Of a stretch of DNA of 64,000 nucleotides, positions 53,998-63,338 are shown piece by piece; position 1 is the stretch's first letter; each line of letters starts with the position of its first letter. The stretch comes from Ignavibacterium sp037440165. GTDB lineage: Bacteria; Bacteroidota; Ignavibacteria; Ignavibacteriales; Ignavibacteriaceae. The notes under the pieces were generated by a model, which saw only the letters and a list, made by a program, of their open reading frames with translations, was not told the DNA's origin and made no database searches. The stretch is from NCBI RefSeq assembly GCF_037440165.1, contig NZ_JBBIUQ010000007.1:62001-126000 (forward strand). Direction: 5' to 3'. The translations under genes were made by a program, and so were the position numbers.

Positions 53998-54291
53998 GTG
54001 AGAATTATCGCAATTAAAAGGTTGAAAGAATTTTGAGAAAAGCACCCGGACTCAGAACAACCATTAAGAGCGTGGTACACTGAAACTTTAAGTGCTGATT
54101 GGAAAAGTCCAAATGATATTAAGAATTTTTACAGGACTGCAAGCTCCTTAAAAAACAATCGAGTAGTTTTCAATATCAAAGGTAATGATTACAGATTAAT
54201 CTTGGCAGTTAATTACTTTTATAGAGTTGTATATATAAGCTTTATAGGAACTCACGAAGAGTATAACAAAATCAATGCAGAGGAAATTTGA
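53998..54291 (+). pseudogene. higB: HigB-type mRNA interferase toxin with nonsense codon
   Basis: The GTG at 53998 opens a frame reading RIIAIKRLKEF, then TGA at 54034-54036. It continues without interruption as EKHPDSEQPLRAWY, SLKNNRVVFNIKG, FYRVVYISFIGTHEEY to the stop at 54289. This is the RelE/HigB (HigB_toxin) family, where LKEFWEKHPD is usual, so the TGA replaces the expected Trp codon 13 (TGG to TGA). Without suppression the toxin would be lost. The antitoxin gene starts one base after the stop. Confidence 0.8.
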
Positions 54292-54292
54292 A

Positions 54293-54643
54293 ATGAAAGT
54301 TAAGGTTATAAAAACCAGAAAAGAATACAGCGTAGTATTAAATAAAATCGATGAACTCTGGAATGCTAAACCGAATACAGATGAAGGTGATTTACTTGAA
54401 TTATTAGTTACATTAGTTGAAGTGTATGAGCAAAAGCATTTCAAAATATATCCTCCCGATCCTATTGAAGCTATTAAGTTCAGGATGGAACAGCTGGGAT
54501 TAAAACAAGCTGATGTCGCAAAAGTTATTGGTGGAAAAAATAGAGCCTCAGAAATTCTTAATCGTAAACGTGACTTAACAGCACAAATGATGAGGGATCT
54601 TCATAAAAAATTTAATATTCCCGCCGAATCTCTTTTGGCTTAA
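54293..54643 (+). CDS. higA: HigA-type antitoxin, helix-turn-helix
   Basis: 116 residues from the ATG at 54293; a longer frame starts at 54275 inside the toxin end. N-terminal part is charged (KVKVIKTRKEYSVVLNKID); the C-terminal part is an XRE helix-turn-helix (IKFRMEQLGLKQADVAKVIGG, followed by NRASEILNRKRDLT), the HigA arrangement. Normally binds the toxin and represses its promoter. It is intact although the toxin carries a stop. Confidence 0.85.
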   Translation: MKVKVIKTRKEYSVVLNKIDELWNAKPNTDEGDLLELLVTLVEVYEQKHFKIYPPDPIEAIKFRMEQLGLKQADVAKVIGGKNRASEILNRKRDLTAQMMRDLHKKFNIPAESLLA

Positions 54644-54660
54644 TGAAATAACACATTCCT

Positions 54661-56943
54661 CTAAAACTCTGCACTTATTCCTATTGATGGAAGAATTCCA
54701 ATTGCAGATGATTCATCAACCCTCTGTTCTCTTCTGTCCCATCTTATACCTGCTGGATTTTTACGATTATAAATGTTTTGAATATCAATGTAAGTAATTA
54801 AAGTCCAGCTGCTGAAAAACCATCTTTTATCAACACGGATATCAAGACTGTTCGCTGATTTAAGTCTTTTTGAATTGTAGTCAGCAATATTTTGCGTTCC
54901 TTCGGAATTGAAGGGCGTGTAAGGTCTTCCTGATGCAAAACGGAATTTACTGCTAACTTCCCAGTACTTGTCAATTTTATAACCGCCGCTAACATTAAAA
55001 AGCCAGTTCTGATCATAACTTCCATCTCTTTCAATCCCATCGAGCGATGTAAAATCAGTTTTACTGTAAGTTAAACTCAATATTCCATAGTAAGGAGTAT
55101 CAGATAATTTTTTCTGAATTGATAATTCTACTCCACGAGATTTACCAAACCCTTGACTAACAAGCGGCTCTAATCCAAATGAAGAAAAATTATCATCACT
55201 GCCTGAAAAACCTGCACCGGTATTTGCAAGCACAAGATAAGGTCTGACTGTACTAGTGGGATAATTCGAGTAATCTTTATAAAACCCTTCTAACTTTAAT
55301 AATGCGTCATCATTAAGCTGATGGTCAAAACCAAGCACATATTGATTAACACGAACACTTTTAAGTTCTTTGTTTCTTTCATCTGCAATTAACCAAATAT
55401 ATGACGGCGATTGATGATATATACCAGTACTGAAATTAATATTAGTCAAAGGAGTTAGCATGTATGAAAGTGAAAATCTTGGATTAAAGTAAAATTTATC
55501 TGTTAAAGCATTAAAGTAATCAGCTCTTACTCCAAAGTTTGTAGTAAATCTCTTCATCAATAATAAATTGAGATTGAAGTACGAAGCACCTTTAAAGAAA
55601 TTTTCTGATTTGTTCAGAGAAGTAATTGGTAATGAATCGCCAAATGATGTTATGAATGTAGGGAAAAGAATATCTGCATCAAACTCAATCAATTTGGCTG
55701 TTGCTCCCAAATTCAGTTCTACTACAGTCAAAAACTTATGAACGACATCGAGTCGTAAGTTATTTTCTTCTTCTTTTGATTTGTTTCTGAAAATTGGGTT
55801 AAGCAGTGAATCACTTTGTCTTGTGTTAAAGTCAGTATAATTCCTTCCGATTGTTATATTCATAAAGCCATTGCTGAACAATCTTTGATAACTAAATCCG
55901 GTGAAATATTGAATCTGATCGCTACCCAGAATTCTGGAATTATCATATCGTTTATCTTCGTCATCATTAAAAAATTTTACATTATCAAAAGCGCTTACAA
56001 ATAGAAATGAGAATGAATTTGTGTTATCAGGTTTGTAATCGGCTTTGGTGAGCACATCATAATATTCTGGAACAAATGAAAATCCAGCCGACTTGAAAAT
56101 AAAATCCAGATAACTTCTTCTTGCTGAAAAAATAAAAGATGAATTTTCTCCAAAGAAAGGACCTTCAGCATTCAGTCCAAATTGAGAAGCTGAAATTGTT
56201 GCTTTTCCTCCAAGCCGGTCTGTTCTTCCGCTGCGAAGATTAATTATTAGAACTGAGGAAAGTTTATCACCATATAAAACCGGAAAACCGCCGGTTGAAA
56301 AAGATGTCTCCTTTACAAAATCCAGATTGATATAACTTAATGGTCCGCCTGTAGCTCCCTGTGTACCGAAGTGATTTATGTTAGGTACTTCAATTCCATC
56401 AACGAGATAAAGATTTTCTGAAGGTGCACCACCTCGGACAATCAAATCATTTCTTCCAGCATCTGCCTGAGCGACTCCAGGTAAAACTGATAGCGCACGG
56501 ATGACATCTTCAAATCCGCCTGGACTTCTTCTCAACTCTTCATAACTAAAATTTCTTACGCTTGTAGGCTCGAGAACATTCTTTCCGAAGTAATCAGCTG
56601 TAACCACAATATTTTCAATTTCAATTGTTTGAGGAGTAAGTTCAAAATCAATTTGAGTTAGTTTGCCCGGCTGAACCATAACATCTGTTTTAATGCGTGA
56701 AGTATATCCAATTATTGAAGCTCTTAGCTGATACATTTCTGCGGAAATATTTTTAATTATATATCTGCCGTTTATATCGGTTGCAGCACCGAAGTTTGTT
56801 CCAATTAAAATAATATTTGCTCCAATTAATGGTTGTCTGGTGATTGCATCAACCACAGTTCCGGTAATATCACCAAAGCCATTTTGAGCCTGAATATTTA
56901 TAGATAACAAAATTGCTGATAGTAAAAATTTAATTCGTTTCAT
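54661..56943 (-). CDS. TonB-dependent receptor with carboxypeptidase-regulatory domain
   Basis: About 760 residues from the ATG at 56943; the frame extends further upstream, but only this ATG starts a signal peptide (MKRIKFLLSAILLSINIQAQ). A CarboxypepD_reg-like domain (GDITGTVVDAITRQPLIGAN) is followed by a plug domain (DLIVRGGAPSENLYLVDGIE, NINHFGTQG) and a 22-strand-type barrel ending GISAEF. Outer membrane uptake of an unknown large substrate. It is unlikely to be SusC: no SusD neighbour. Divergent from the sensor kinase gene. Confidence 0.88.
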   Translation of the reverse strand: MKRIKFLLSAILLSINIQAQNGFGDITGTVVDAITRQPLIGANIILIGTNFGAATDINGRYIIKNISAEMYQLRASIIGYTSRIKTDVMVQPGKLTQIDFELTPQTIEIENIVVTADYFGKNVLEPTSVRNFSYEELRRSPGGFEDVIRALSVLPGVAQADAGRNDLIVRGGAPSENLYLVDGIEVPNINHFGTQGATGGPLSYINLDFVKETSFSTGGFPVLYGDKLSSVLIINLRSGRTDRLGGKATISASQFGLNAEGPFFGENSSFIFSARRSYLDFIFKSAGFSFVPEYYDVLTKADYKPDNTNSFSFLFVSAFDNVKFFNDDEDKRYDNSRILGSDQIQYFTGFSYQRLFSNGFMNITIGRNYTDFNTRQSDSLLNPIFRNKSKEEENNLRLDVVHKFLTVVELNLGATAKLIEFDADILFPTFITSFGDSLPITSLNKSENFFKGASYFNLNLLLMKRFTTNFGVRADYFNALTDKFYFNPRFSLSYMLTPLTNINFSTGIYHQSPSYIWLIADERNKELKSVRVNQYVLGFDHQLNDDALLKLEGFYKDYSNYPTSTVRPYLVLANTGAGFSGSDDNFSSFGLEPLVSQGFGKSRGVELSIQKKLSDTPYYGILSLTYSKTDFTSLDGIERDGSYDQNWLFNVSGGYKIDKYWEVSSKFRFASGRPYTPFNSEGTQNIADYNSKRLKSANSLDIRVDKRWFFSSWTLITYIDIQNIYNRKNPAGIRWDRREQRVDESSAIGILPSIGISAEF

Positions 56944-57053
56944 TTTTTTCTTGATGTTATTTCTGTTTGAACAAACAAAATTTTGACAATAAAGTTCATT
57001 TATCTCTGTTTTTAATTTATTGTTATATTTACAGAGCATATTTAATTAAGGTA

Positions 57054-58607
57054 ATGAACAGGGACAAAAATACAGTTAAATCAAAAGAACTTACAGAAAA
57101 TTTTAATCTTGGTTTTCTAAACACATACCTAAACAAGCTTAAAGAAGTTCTGCCTACAATTCCTGAAGAGTTTGAGGATGTTTTCTGGTGGAGTGGTGTT
57201 AAATATGGAAAAGATTCTTACTCTATTTACTCAGACAATGTTAAGAAAGTTATTGGATATTCATCAGAACAGATTCAGAAACTTCCCGAGGGTTTTAAAT
57301 CTCTTGTGCTGAAGGAAGATATTCCTGCATATAACAAAGCTTACGATATTCTTTCTCCTTTAAGAAAAACAAATTCATTCCAGCATATTTTCAGAATAAA
57401 AAACAAAGATGGAAAAATTCTCTGGCTAAAAGAGAAGCTGATTCAGTACCAAAATGATGATGGTGTTCTATTCCTGAAAGCTTCCGTTTTTAATATCACT
57501 GAATTTAAGGAAAAAGAAGAAGAGCTTTCAAAATTGATTGATGATAAGCATAATAAAATAATTACGAGAGATAATTTTCTTTCAGTTCTTTCACACGATT
57601 TGCGCGCTCCGTTTTCAAGCATCCTTGGATTTACTGAAGTACTTATGAATGATCCTAATCTTAATGAAGTAGAACGGAATGAATATCTGAATATTATCCA
57701 CGATTCAGCTTCAAACCAACTTCAGCTAATCAATTATATTCTTGATTGGTCGAATATGCAAATCGGAAAACTGAATTTAAATCCTCAACGAATTCAGGCA
57801 CAGACAATAGTATTTAATTGCATTTCTAATCTTACCGGAAATGCAATCAGAAAGAATATCGAAATAAAATCCAATGTTCCTGAATCCATTTATATAAAGG
57901 CAGATGAGCGATTAATTCTTCAGGCATTGACTAACCTTGTAAGTAATGCAATTAAATTTTCAGAAGATGGGAAATCTGTAATCATAAATGTTGAAAGATT
58001 TAATCAGGAAATGGTTGAGTTCATAGTAATTGACGCAGGTGTTGGAATACCCGAAATAAACCAGTCAAAAATTTTCAGGTTTGGAAAATTATTTTCTACG
58101 AGAGGAACCAAAGGTGAAAATGGAACAGGATTGGGTTTATCATTAGTTCGTGAAATCGTTGAGAGGCACGGAGGGCAAGTATGGTTTTATTCAAGAGAAG
58201 GAAAGGGAAGTGAATTTCATTTTACTGTTCCGAGTGTTGAGAATAGTATTTTAATTGTAGAAAATAATAAAGAAGACTATTTCAAATTTGAAAGACTAAT
58301 CAGAGAACAATTTCCGCAGTTCAAGGTGATTGGTGCTGATAATGGTTTCGAAGCAATCAACTTTATTATGAGACAACATCCATCTTTAATCATTTTTTCT
58401 CACGAACTTCCTTTAATGAATGGAGTTCAATTTATTAAATCTATAATTCGCGCTGACAGACGATTTAATATTCCTGTTATTGCTTTGCTTAACAGCTATG
58501 ATGAAAATATAATCAGATCATATCAGGAAATTGGTGTTAAACTTATTCTCACAAAACCTGTTGATACGGATAAGTTAACAGATAATATTTCACTGTGTGT
58601 CAATTGA
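57054..58607 (+). CDS. PAS-domain sensor histidine kinase with degenerate receiver
   Basis: About 517 residues from the ATG at 57054; the frame extends upstream to 56967. A PAS domain covers about 40-165 (GYSSEQIQKLPEG, FQHIFRIKNKDGKILW). HisKA has His181 (LSHDLRAPFSSILGF); HATPase has LTNLVSNAIKFS, DAGVGIPE and GTGLGLSL. The C-terminal receiver-like domain lacks the phospho-acceptor: IIFSHELPLMNG has Ser449 where Asp belongs, and its acidic pair is ENN. TKPVD retains Lys. No transmembrane segment. Target unknown. Confidence 0.9.
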   Translation: MNRDKNTVKSKELTENFNLGFLNTYLNKLKEVLPTIPEEFEDVFWWSGVKYGKDSYSIYSDNVKKVIGYSSEQIQKLPEGFKSLVLKEDIPAYNKAYDILSPLRKTNSFQHIFRIKNKDGKILWLKEKLIQYQNDDGVLFLKASVFNITEFKEKEEELSKLIDDKHNKIITRDNFLSVLSHDLRAPFSSILGFTEVLMNDPNLNEVERNEYLNIIHDSASNQLQLINYILDWSNMQIGKLNLNPQRIQAQTIVFNCISNLTGNAIRKNIEIKSNVPESIYIKADERLILQALTNLVSNAIKFSEDGKSVIINVERFNQEMVEFIVIDAGVGIPEINQSKIFRFGKLFSTRGTKGENGTGLGLSLVREIVERHGGQVWFYSREGKGSEFHFTVPSVENSILIVENNKEDYFKFERLIREQFPQFKVIGADNGFEAINFIMRQHPSLIIFSHELPLMNGVQFIKSIIRADRRFNIPVIALLNSYDENIIRSYQEIGVKLILTKPVDTDKLTDNISLCVN

Positions 58608-58634
58608 ATTTCAGAATATAGGAATCTGAGATAA

Positions 58635-59636
58635 ATGTTAAATCAAACTGAACTTGCATCCTTATCCAAAGGAGATAGTATTGATCATTTCTTATTAGTC
58701 AAGAAAAGTGATTTACGGCTTACCAAACAAAACAAAGAATACATCTCGCTTGAATTAGGAGATAAAACGCTTTCTGTGCTATCAAATCTCTGGGACGATG
58801 TAAAAAATTTTCAGAACCTGAAATCACATATCACTGCTGGCTCAATAGTTAAAGTTAAAGGTTTACTTGATGAATATCAGGGTGCCTCTCAGATAAAAAT
58901 TTCTGAAATTCATCTTGCTAAAGATAAAGATAATGTTACTCCTCTGGATTTTATTCCTCGCTCATCAAGAGATCTTGATGAAATGAAAAATGAATTTAAG
59001 AGCAGAATAAAAAAAATATCAAATCCGCATCTGAATAAACTTCTAAGAAATATTTTTAATGATGCACGATTTGAAAAATATATTACAGCGCCAGCAGGAA
59101 AGTTATGGCATCACAGCTACATCAGTGGATTGATAGAACACACACTGGAAATAATAAAAATCTGTGACCTGATGTGCGATATTCATCCGGAATTGAACAG
59201 AGATTTATTGATTGCCGGTGCAATGCTTCACGATTTCGGAAAAATTGAAGAGCTGAGTTTTGATTCTGCTTTTGAATATACTGATAAAGGAAAATTACTT
59301 GGTCATATTGTTATCGCATCACTGATTGTTGATGATGAAATAAAAAAGATAAAAGATTTCCCCGAAGAATTAAAAATCAATTTGCTTCATCTTATTCTAA
59401 GTCATCAGGGAAAGCTGGAACACGCTTCTCCGGTTGTACCTAAAACACTTGAAGCAATTACTCTCTATCAAGCTGATGAACTTAGTGCAAAAGTTAACGC
59501 TTACAAACTGACTCTTCAAAGCGAAATAAAGAAAGACAGTAAATGGACAAGATTTATAAATCTTGCCGGCACTGATTTATACAGTCATGAGCTTGAAGAT
59601 TTTTCAGATACAGATAATAAAACACTATTCGATTAA
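58635..59636 (+). CDS. YhaM-type 3-prime-to-5-prime exoribonuclease (OB + HD)
   Basis: 333 residues. An OB-fold nucleic-acid domain (about 15-95, KGLLDEYQGASQIKISEI), then an HD phosphohydrolase domain with HHSYISGLIEHTLEI, His199-Asp200 (MLHDFGKI) and HLILSHQGKLEHASP. This is the YhaM/Cbf1 arrangement; it degrades RNA and ssDNA ends with metal. Cytoplasmic. It follows the sensor kinase gene by 27 bases and the TPR gene by 17 bases. Confidence 0.88.
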   Translation: MLNQTELASLSKGDSIDHFLLVKKSDLRLTKQNKEYISLELGDKTLSVLSNLWDDVKNFQNLKSHITAGSIVKVKGLLDEYQGASQIKISEIHLAKDKDNVTPLDFIPRSSRDLDEMKNEFKSRIKKISNPHLNKLLRNIFNDARFEKYITAPAGKLWHHSYISGLIEHTLEIIKICDLMCDIHPELNRDLLIAGAMLHDFGKIEELSFDSAFEYTDKGKLLGHIVIASLIVDDEIKKIKDFPEELKINLLHLILSHQGKLEHASPVVPKTLEAITLYQADELSAKVNAYKLTLQSEIKKDSKWTRFINLAGTDLYSHELEDFSDTDNKTLFD

Positions 59637-59653
59637 CAAAATAAGGATTAACT

Positions 59654-60436
59654 ATGAAACCCTTCGTTTATTATTTTCTGATTTCTTCTGTAGTGTTATT
59701 CGTTTCTTCAGTCTCCTATTCTCAGAGTCTTGAAGAATTATTAAAAGAGGGGGATAATCTTGTTGCACAGTTTGAAAATCAAAAAGCTCTTGAGGTTTAT
59801 CAGAAAGCTGATAAACTCTTTCCCAACAATTGGGAAGTTTACTGGAGATTAAGCCGCGCTTATGTTGATATTGGTGAACATTTACCGGATAAAACCGACA
59901 AAGAAAAAGATGAACAACTTGAGTATTACAAAAAAGCTTTTGACTATGCTGATAAAGCTGTTAAGCTTGCACCAAATCAGTCAATAAATTATGTCAGAAG
60001 AGCAATTGCAAATGGCAGAATTGCTTTATTTGAAGGAGTGTTTTCAGCTATCGGAACAGTAAAGGATGTAAAGAATGATTGTGAAAAAGCTATTCAGCTT
60101 GGCAATGGTGGAAACTATGTTCAGGCGCTCGCACATTATGTTTTAGGAAGAACTCATCTTAAAGTTTGTGAAAAACCTTATCTTGTCCGGCTACCATTAG
60201 GTCTTGGCTGGGGTGATACAGAAAAGGCAATGCAATTGCTTGAAACTGCAAATAAACTTCGTCCCAACTTCAGAATGTTTATGCTTGAACTTGCAAAAGC
60301 ATATATTGAAGAGGATGAATATGATAAAGCAAAGGATATTCTGAAAAAAATAGAGAAAGCTCCTGTTGCTGATGAAGATGACGACAAAGTATTAACCGAA
60401 GCAAAAGAGCTTTATGAAAAAATCAAAAACAATTAG
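59654..60436 (+). CDS. Exported TPR protein
   Basis: 260 residues. Signal peptide of about 22 residues (ending SYSQ), then TPR units (ENQKALEVYQKADKLFP, WRLSRAYVDIGEHL, AFDYADKAVKLAP) and a final repeat AKAYIEEDEYDKAKDIL. Probably periplasmic. The role is not known. It ends two bases before the sirtuin gene. Confidence 0.8.
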   Translation: MKPFVYYFLISSVVLFVSSVSYSQSLEELLKEGDNLVAQFENQKALEVYQKADKLFPNNWEVYWRLSRAYVDIGEHLPDKTDKEKDEQLEYYKKAFDYADKAVKLAPNQSINYVRRAIANGRIALFEGVFSAIGTVKDVKNDCEKAIQLGNGGNYVQALAHYVLGRTHLKVCEKPYLVRLPLGLGWGDTEKAMQLLETANKLRPNFRMFMLELAKAYIEEDEYDKAKDILKKIEKAPVADEDDDKVLTEAKELYEKIKNN

Positions 60437-60438
60437 TT

Positions 60439-61191
60439 ATGTCCAATATTGAATTTTCAAAAGAGTTTATTAATAAACTTTTGGAATCTAAGCGTATCGT
60501 ATTTTTCACGGGTGCCGGAATTTCTGCTGAGTCCGGCATCCCGACTTTTCGCGGTAAAGATGGAATATGGAATAAATTAAAACCTGAAGAACTCGCTAAC
60601 TTCAATGCCTTTCTTCGAAATCCTCAAATGGTTTGGGAATGGTATAATCATCGGAAAAAAATTATACACGAGTCAAAACCAAATGCCGGACATATTGCAA
60701 TAGCAGAGTTTGAAAAATATTTTGATGATGTAACGGTTGTAACTCAGAATATTGATAATCTTCATCGTCGTGCCGGAAGTAAAAGAATTTATGAACTTCA
60801 CGGCAACATCGAAAGAAATTATTGTATCAAATGCCACACTTATTACAATGAAGAACTTGACTTTACAGAAGGCGTTCCGAAATGCAAATGCGGCGGATTG
60901 ATTCGACCTGATGTAGTTTGGTTCGGAGAATTTCTACCTGCTGATCAGCTTGAGGAAAGTGAAAAAGCGTCAATAAGGTCTGATATATTTTTTGTTGTTG
61001 GAACTTCTGCTGTGGTTTATCCTGCCGCAGGATTAGTTTATACTGCAAAACGCAGTGGTTCTTATCTCGTTGAAGTAAATATCGAAGAAACAGAAGTATC
61101 CTCCATTGTTGATATTTCATTTTTTGGTGAAGCCGGAAAAGTATTGCCCGCAATTCTTGAAGAGGTGAAAAAGTTTAAGAGAAATATTTGA
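60439..61191 (+). CDS. cobB: NAD-dependent protein deacylase, Sir2 family
   Basis: Removes acetyl or longer acyl groups from lysines using NAD. 250 residues. GAGIS at 25-29 (TGAGISAESGIPTFRG), TQNIDNLHRRAG, catalytic His121 (ELHGN), and a zinc site Cys129, Cys132, Cys149, Cys151 in CxxC and CxC form. DVVWFGE and GTSAVVYPAAG complete the family set. Cytoplasmic. Last gene of a four-gene plus-strand run. Confidence 0.93.
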   Translation: MSNIEFSKEFINKLLESKRIVFFTGAGISAESGIPTFRGKDGIWNKLKPEELANFNAFLRNPQMVWEWYNHRKKIIHESKPNAGHIAIAEFEKYFDDVTVVTQNIDNLHRRAGSKRIYELHGNIERNYCIKCHTYYNEELDFTEGVPKCKCGGLIRPDVVWFGEFLPADQLEESEKASIRSDIFFVVGTSAVVYPAAGLVYTAKRSGSYLVEVNIEETEVSSIVDISFFGEAGKVLPAILEEVKKFKRNI

Positions 61192-61218
61192 AAGAATCCT
61201 CACAATCAATCTTCACAG

Positions 61219-61515
61219 AAATTTAACTTGACTTTGAAATAAATTTTTTGCTATTTGTAGTTGAGATTTTCATTGGGTGAAGGGTGGGAAAGCATAACCT
61301 GAAAATTCTGATTACAGTGGCACGATTTTACTCTCTCTCTGCATTTTTATTGGGATGGAGAGATGTGCCTGATTCCTGTTTGTTTTCTGCAAATTCTTTT
61401 GTATGAAGTACCAAACACTTCATTACTAACTTATCAAAATATTATCAAGAATAAATTTTGCATTGTACATTGTAAATTCTACATTGTACATTATCCTACT
61501 GGTTTTACTTAGCTT
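61219..61515 (+). repeat. 297-bp duplicated non-coding leader, copy 2
   Basis: Second copy of 7524-7820, same strand and orientation to its gene, same length. It lies in the 371-bp non-coding stretch 61192-61562, 47 bases before the FG-GAP gene. The hairpin (61319-61369) is identical to that in copy 1. The promoter-like TTGACT/TATTTG and the CATTGTA repeats near 61470-61490 are also kept. Nothing else is seen in this stretch. Confidence 0.8.
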
Positions 61516-61562
61516 GAAAAAAGCAAATCTCTTTCCCAATTAATTTTTATTATGAGGAATAA

Positions 61563-63326
61563 ATGTATATTATAAAATATCTGGTAATAATATTTAGTTT
61601 GTTTCCATTAGCTCTTACTGCGCAAAATTCTCTGTTAGAGCAATTACATAGATACCCGGCTTATGAAGTTACTCTTAAAGCTGATAGCACTGTTGAAATA
61701 TACAACAAGCACCATAATTACCGCTATCTGAAAAAAATAAGGCAAATGCCTAAATACGAAAGCACAACACAGGCAGATTTAGTTATTGAACTTGATACAG
61801 TAAACTTTGCTCCTTATGAAAGTCTCTATAGGCGATGGGGCAATATACAAGCTGTTAATATATGGTATGGGAGATATACTTCTTTAGATGCTAATAAAAA
61901 TGGTAAAAACGAAATTTACGGGTGGCGACTAATTAATAATTATCCACAAGGCAATTACTACTTAGGAATAATTTACGAACAGGTTCTGGATTCGGTGTTT
62001 GCACCAATATATGAATTTCAGGACGAATCATTAGATGTTGTCTATGATGTTGGTGATATTACTAATAATGGATTATTAGATATTGCGATCAGAGGGGTTG
62101 GGAATAGTATAAAATTATTTAAACAAGAAAGCTCAACCTCTTATATTAATACACCAAACTTCATCTACAATCCATTCCCACCAGTTTACCAACCAAATAA
62201 TGCAAGCTTCTATGATATAGACGGCGAAGGAAATATGGAGTTGATATATTTCCTTTTTGCAGGTGATGGGGATAGCTCTTGGGCTTACAGTAATCACGTT
62301 GCAAAATACAACCCTCAAATAAATAATTACGAATTGGTCTATTATCATCGTCCATTGCCAGACTTCTATACAAACGGTATTAGCGTCGGAGATTTTGATA
62401 TGGATGGAAAAGGTAACTTCGCTACTGGAAGTATTTATGGAAAGTTCTACATATACGAGCACGTTGATGGAACAGAATACCAAGTAGAGTTTATACAACA
62501 ATTGCAAACTGATAATGCATACTTAACAACATTCACAGAGGATTTGAATGGAAACGGTAAACCCGAAATATGGATTGGCGGTGATTTTGCAAGCAGCCTA
62601 TATGGCGGTGTAACAAGGTTATATGCTTTTGAGGCGATTGCACCGGGAGAATATGAGCAGGTTTACCAGATAGACATCAGAGGATTATTCTCCGCCATTG
62701 ACGGGAGAATGCGTTACGCAGACTTTGATGGAGATGTAAATAAAGAATTATTCCTTACTAATGCAAATCTGTCTTTTGTATTTAAATATGATGGAAATGG
62801 AAATTACTATGTGGATTTTGTGATTCCCGCTCCAACTCTTGATAGCACTTATACAACCCAAAATCTTGAAAGAATAGACATTGCAGATCTTGATGGTGAT
62901 GGCGTTATGGAAATTATTCCGCAATACTTTTTATCTAAGGGTTGGCCTGAATCCTGGGAATACAGATCATTTTTCTTAAAGAGAAATATTCCTTCGGACA
63001 TTGAAGATAAAGAACCGATTCTTTTTAAAGATTACAGGTTATACCAGAACTATCCTAATCCGTTCAACCCTGAAACAAAAGTTAAATTTGCGCTGCCGAA
63101 TACCTCAGATGTCAAAATAAAGGTGTATAACATACTTGGGAAAGAGATAAAGGAAATAATGAACGAAACCCGACAAAGCGGAGAATATGAAATAACCTGG
63201 AATGGAACGGATAAAAGTGGCGATAAAGTTCCATCCGGTGTTTATTTCATTACAATGTTTGCAATTCCTGATTCAGGAGAAGCAAGCAGCTTTCAAAAAA
63301 CAATTAAAGCAACTCTAATCAAATAA
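61563..63326 (+). CDS. Secreted FG-GAP beta-propeller protein with type IX sorting domain, paralog of 7905
   Basis: 587 residues. Signal peptide (about 1-20, LTAQN). FG-GAP/VCBS-like calcium loops: DANKNGKNE, DITNNGLLD, DIDGEGNME, DFDMDGKGN, DLNGNGKPE, DFDGDVNKE, DLDGDGVME. Sorting domain from about 497 (YQNYPNPFNPETKVKF, KVYNILGKEIKE, ending KATLIK). Same layout as the protein at 7905, but sequence has drifted far apart outside the loops. Likely exported to the surface; ligand unknown. Its leader is shared with copy 1 at 95 percent. Confidence 0.85.
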   Translation: MYIIKYLVIIFSLFPLALTAQNSLLEQLHRYPAYEVTLKADSTVEIYNKHHNYRYLKKIRQMPKYESTTQADLVIELDTVNFAPYESLYRRWGNIQAVNIWYGRYTSLDANKNGKNEIYGWRLINNYPQGNYYLGIIYEQVLDSVFAPIYEFQDESLDVVYDVGDITNNGLLDIAIRGVGNSIKLFKQESSTSYINTPNFIYNPFPPVYQPNNASFYDIDGEGNMELIYFLFAGDGDSSWAYSNHVAKYNPQINNYELVYYHRPLPDFYTNGISVGDFDMDGKGNFATGSIYGKFYIYEHVDGTEYQVEFIQQLQTDNAYLTTFTEDLNGNGKPEIWIGGDFASSLYGGVTRLYAFEAIAPGEYEQVYQIDIRGLFSAIDGRMRYADFDGDVNKELFLTNANLSFVFKYDGNGNYYVDFVIPAPTLDSTYTTQNLERIDIADLDGDGVMEIIPQYFLSKGWPESWEYRSFFLKRNIPSDIEDKEPILFKDYRLYQNYPNPFNPETKVKFALPNTSDVKIKVYNILGKEIKEIMNETRQSGEYEITWNGTDKSGDKVPSGVYFITMFAIPDSGEASSFQKTIKATLIK

Positions 63327-63338
63327 GGAAAATTCAAA

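Noticed and set aside
53998..54291. TGA recoded as tryptophan or selenocysteine
   Set aside because: TGA is used as a normal stop in several genes here (for example murI and queF), and no SECIS-like hairpin follows; a nonsense change or sequencing error is simpler.
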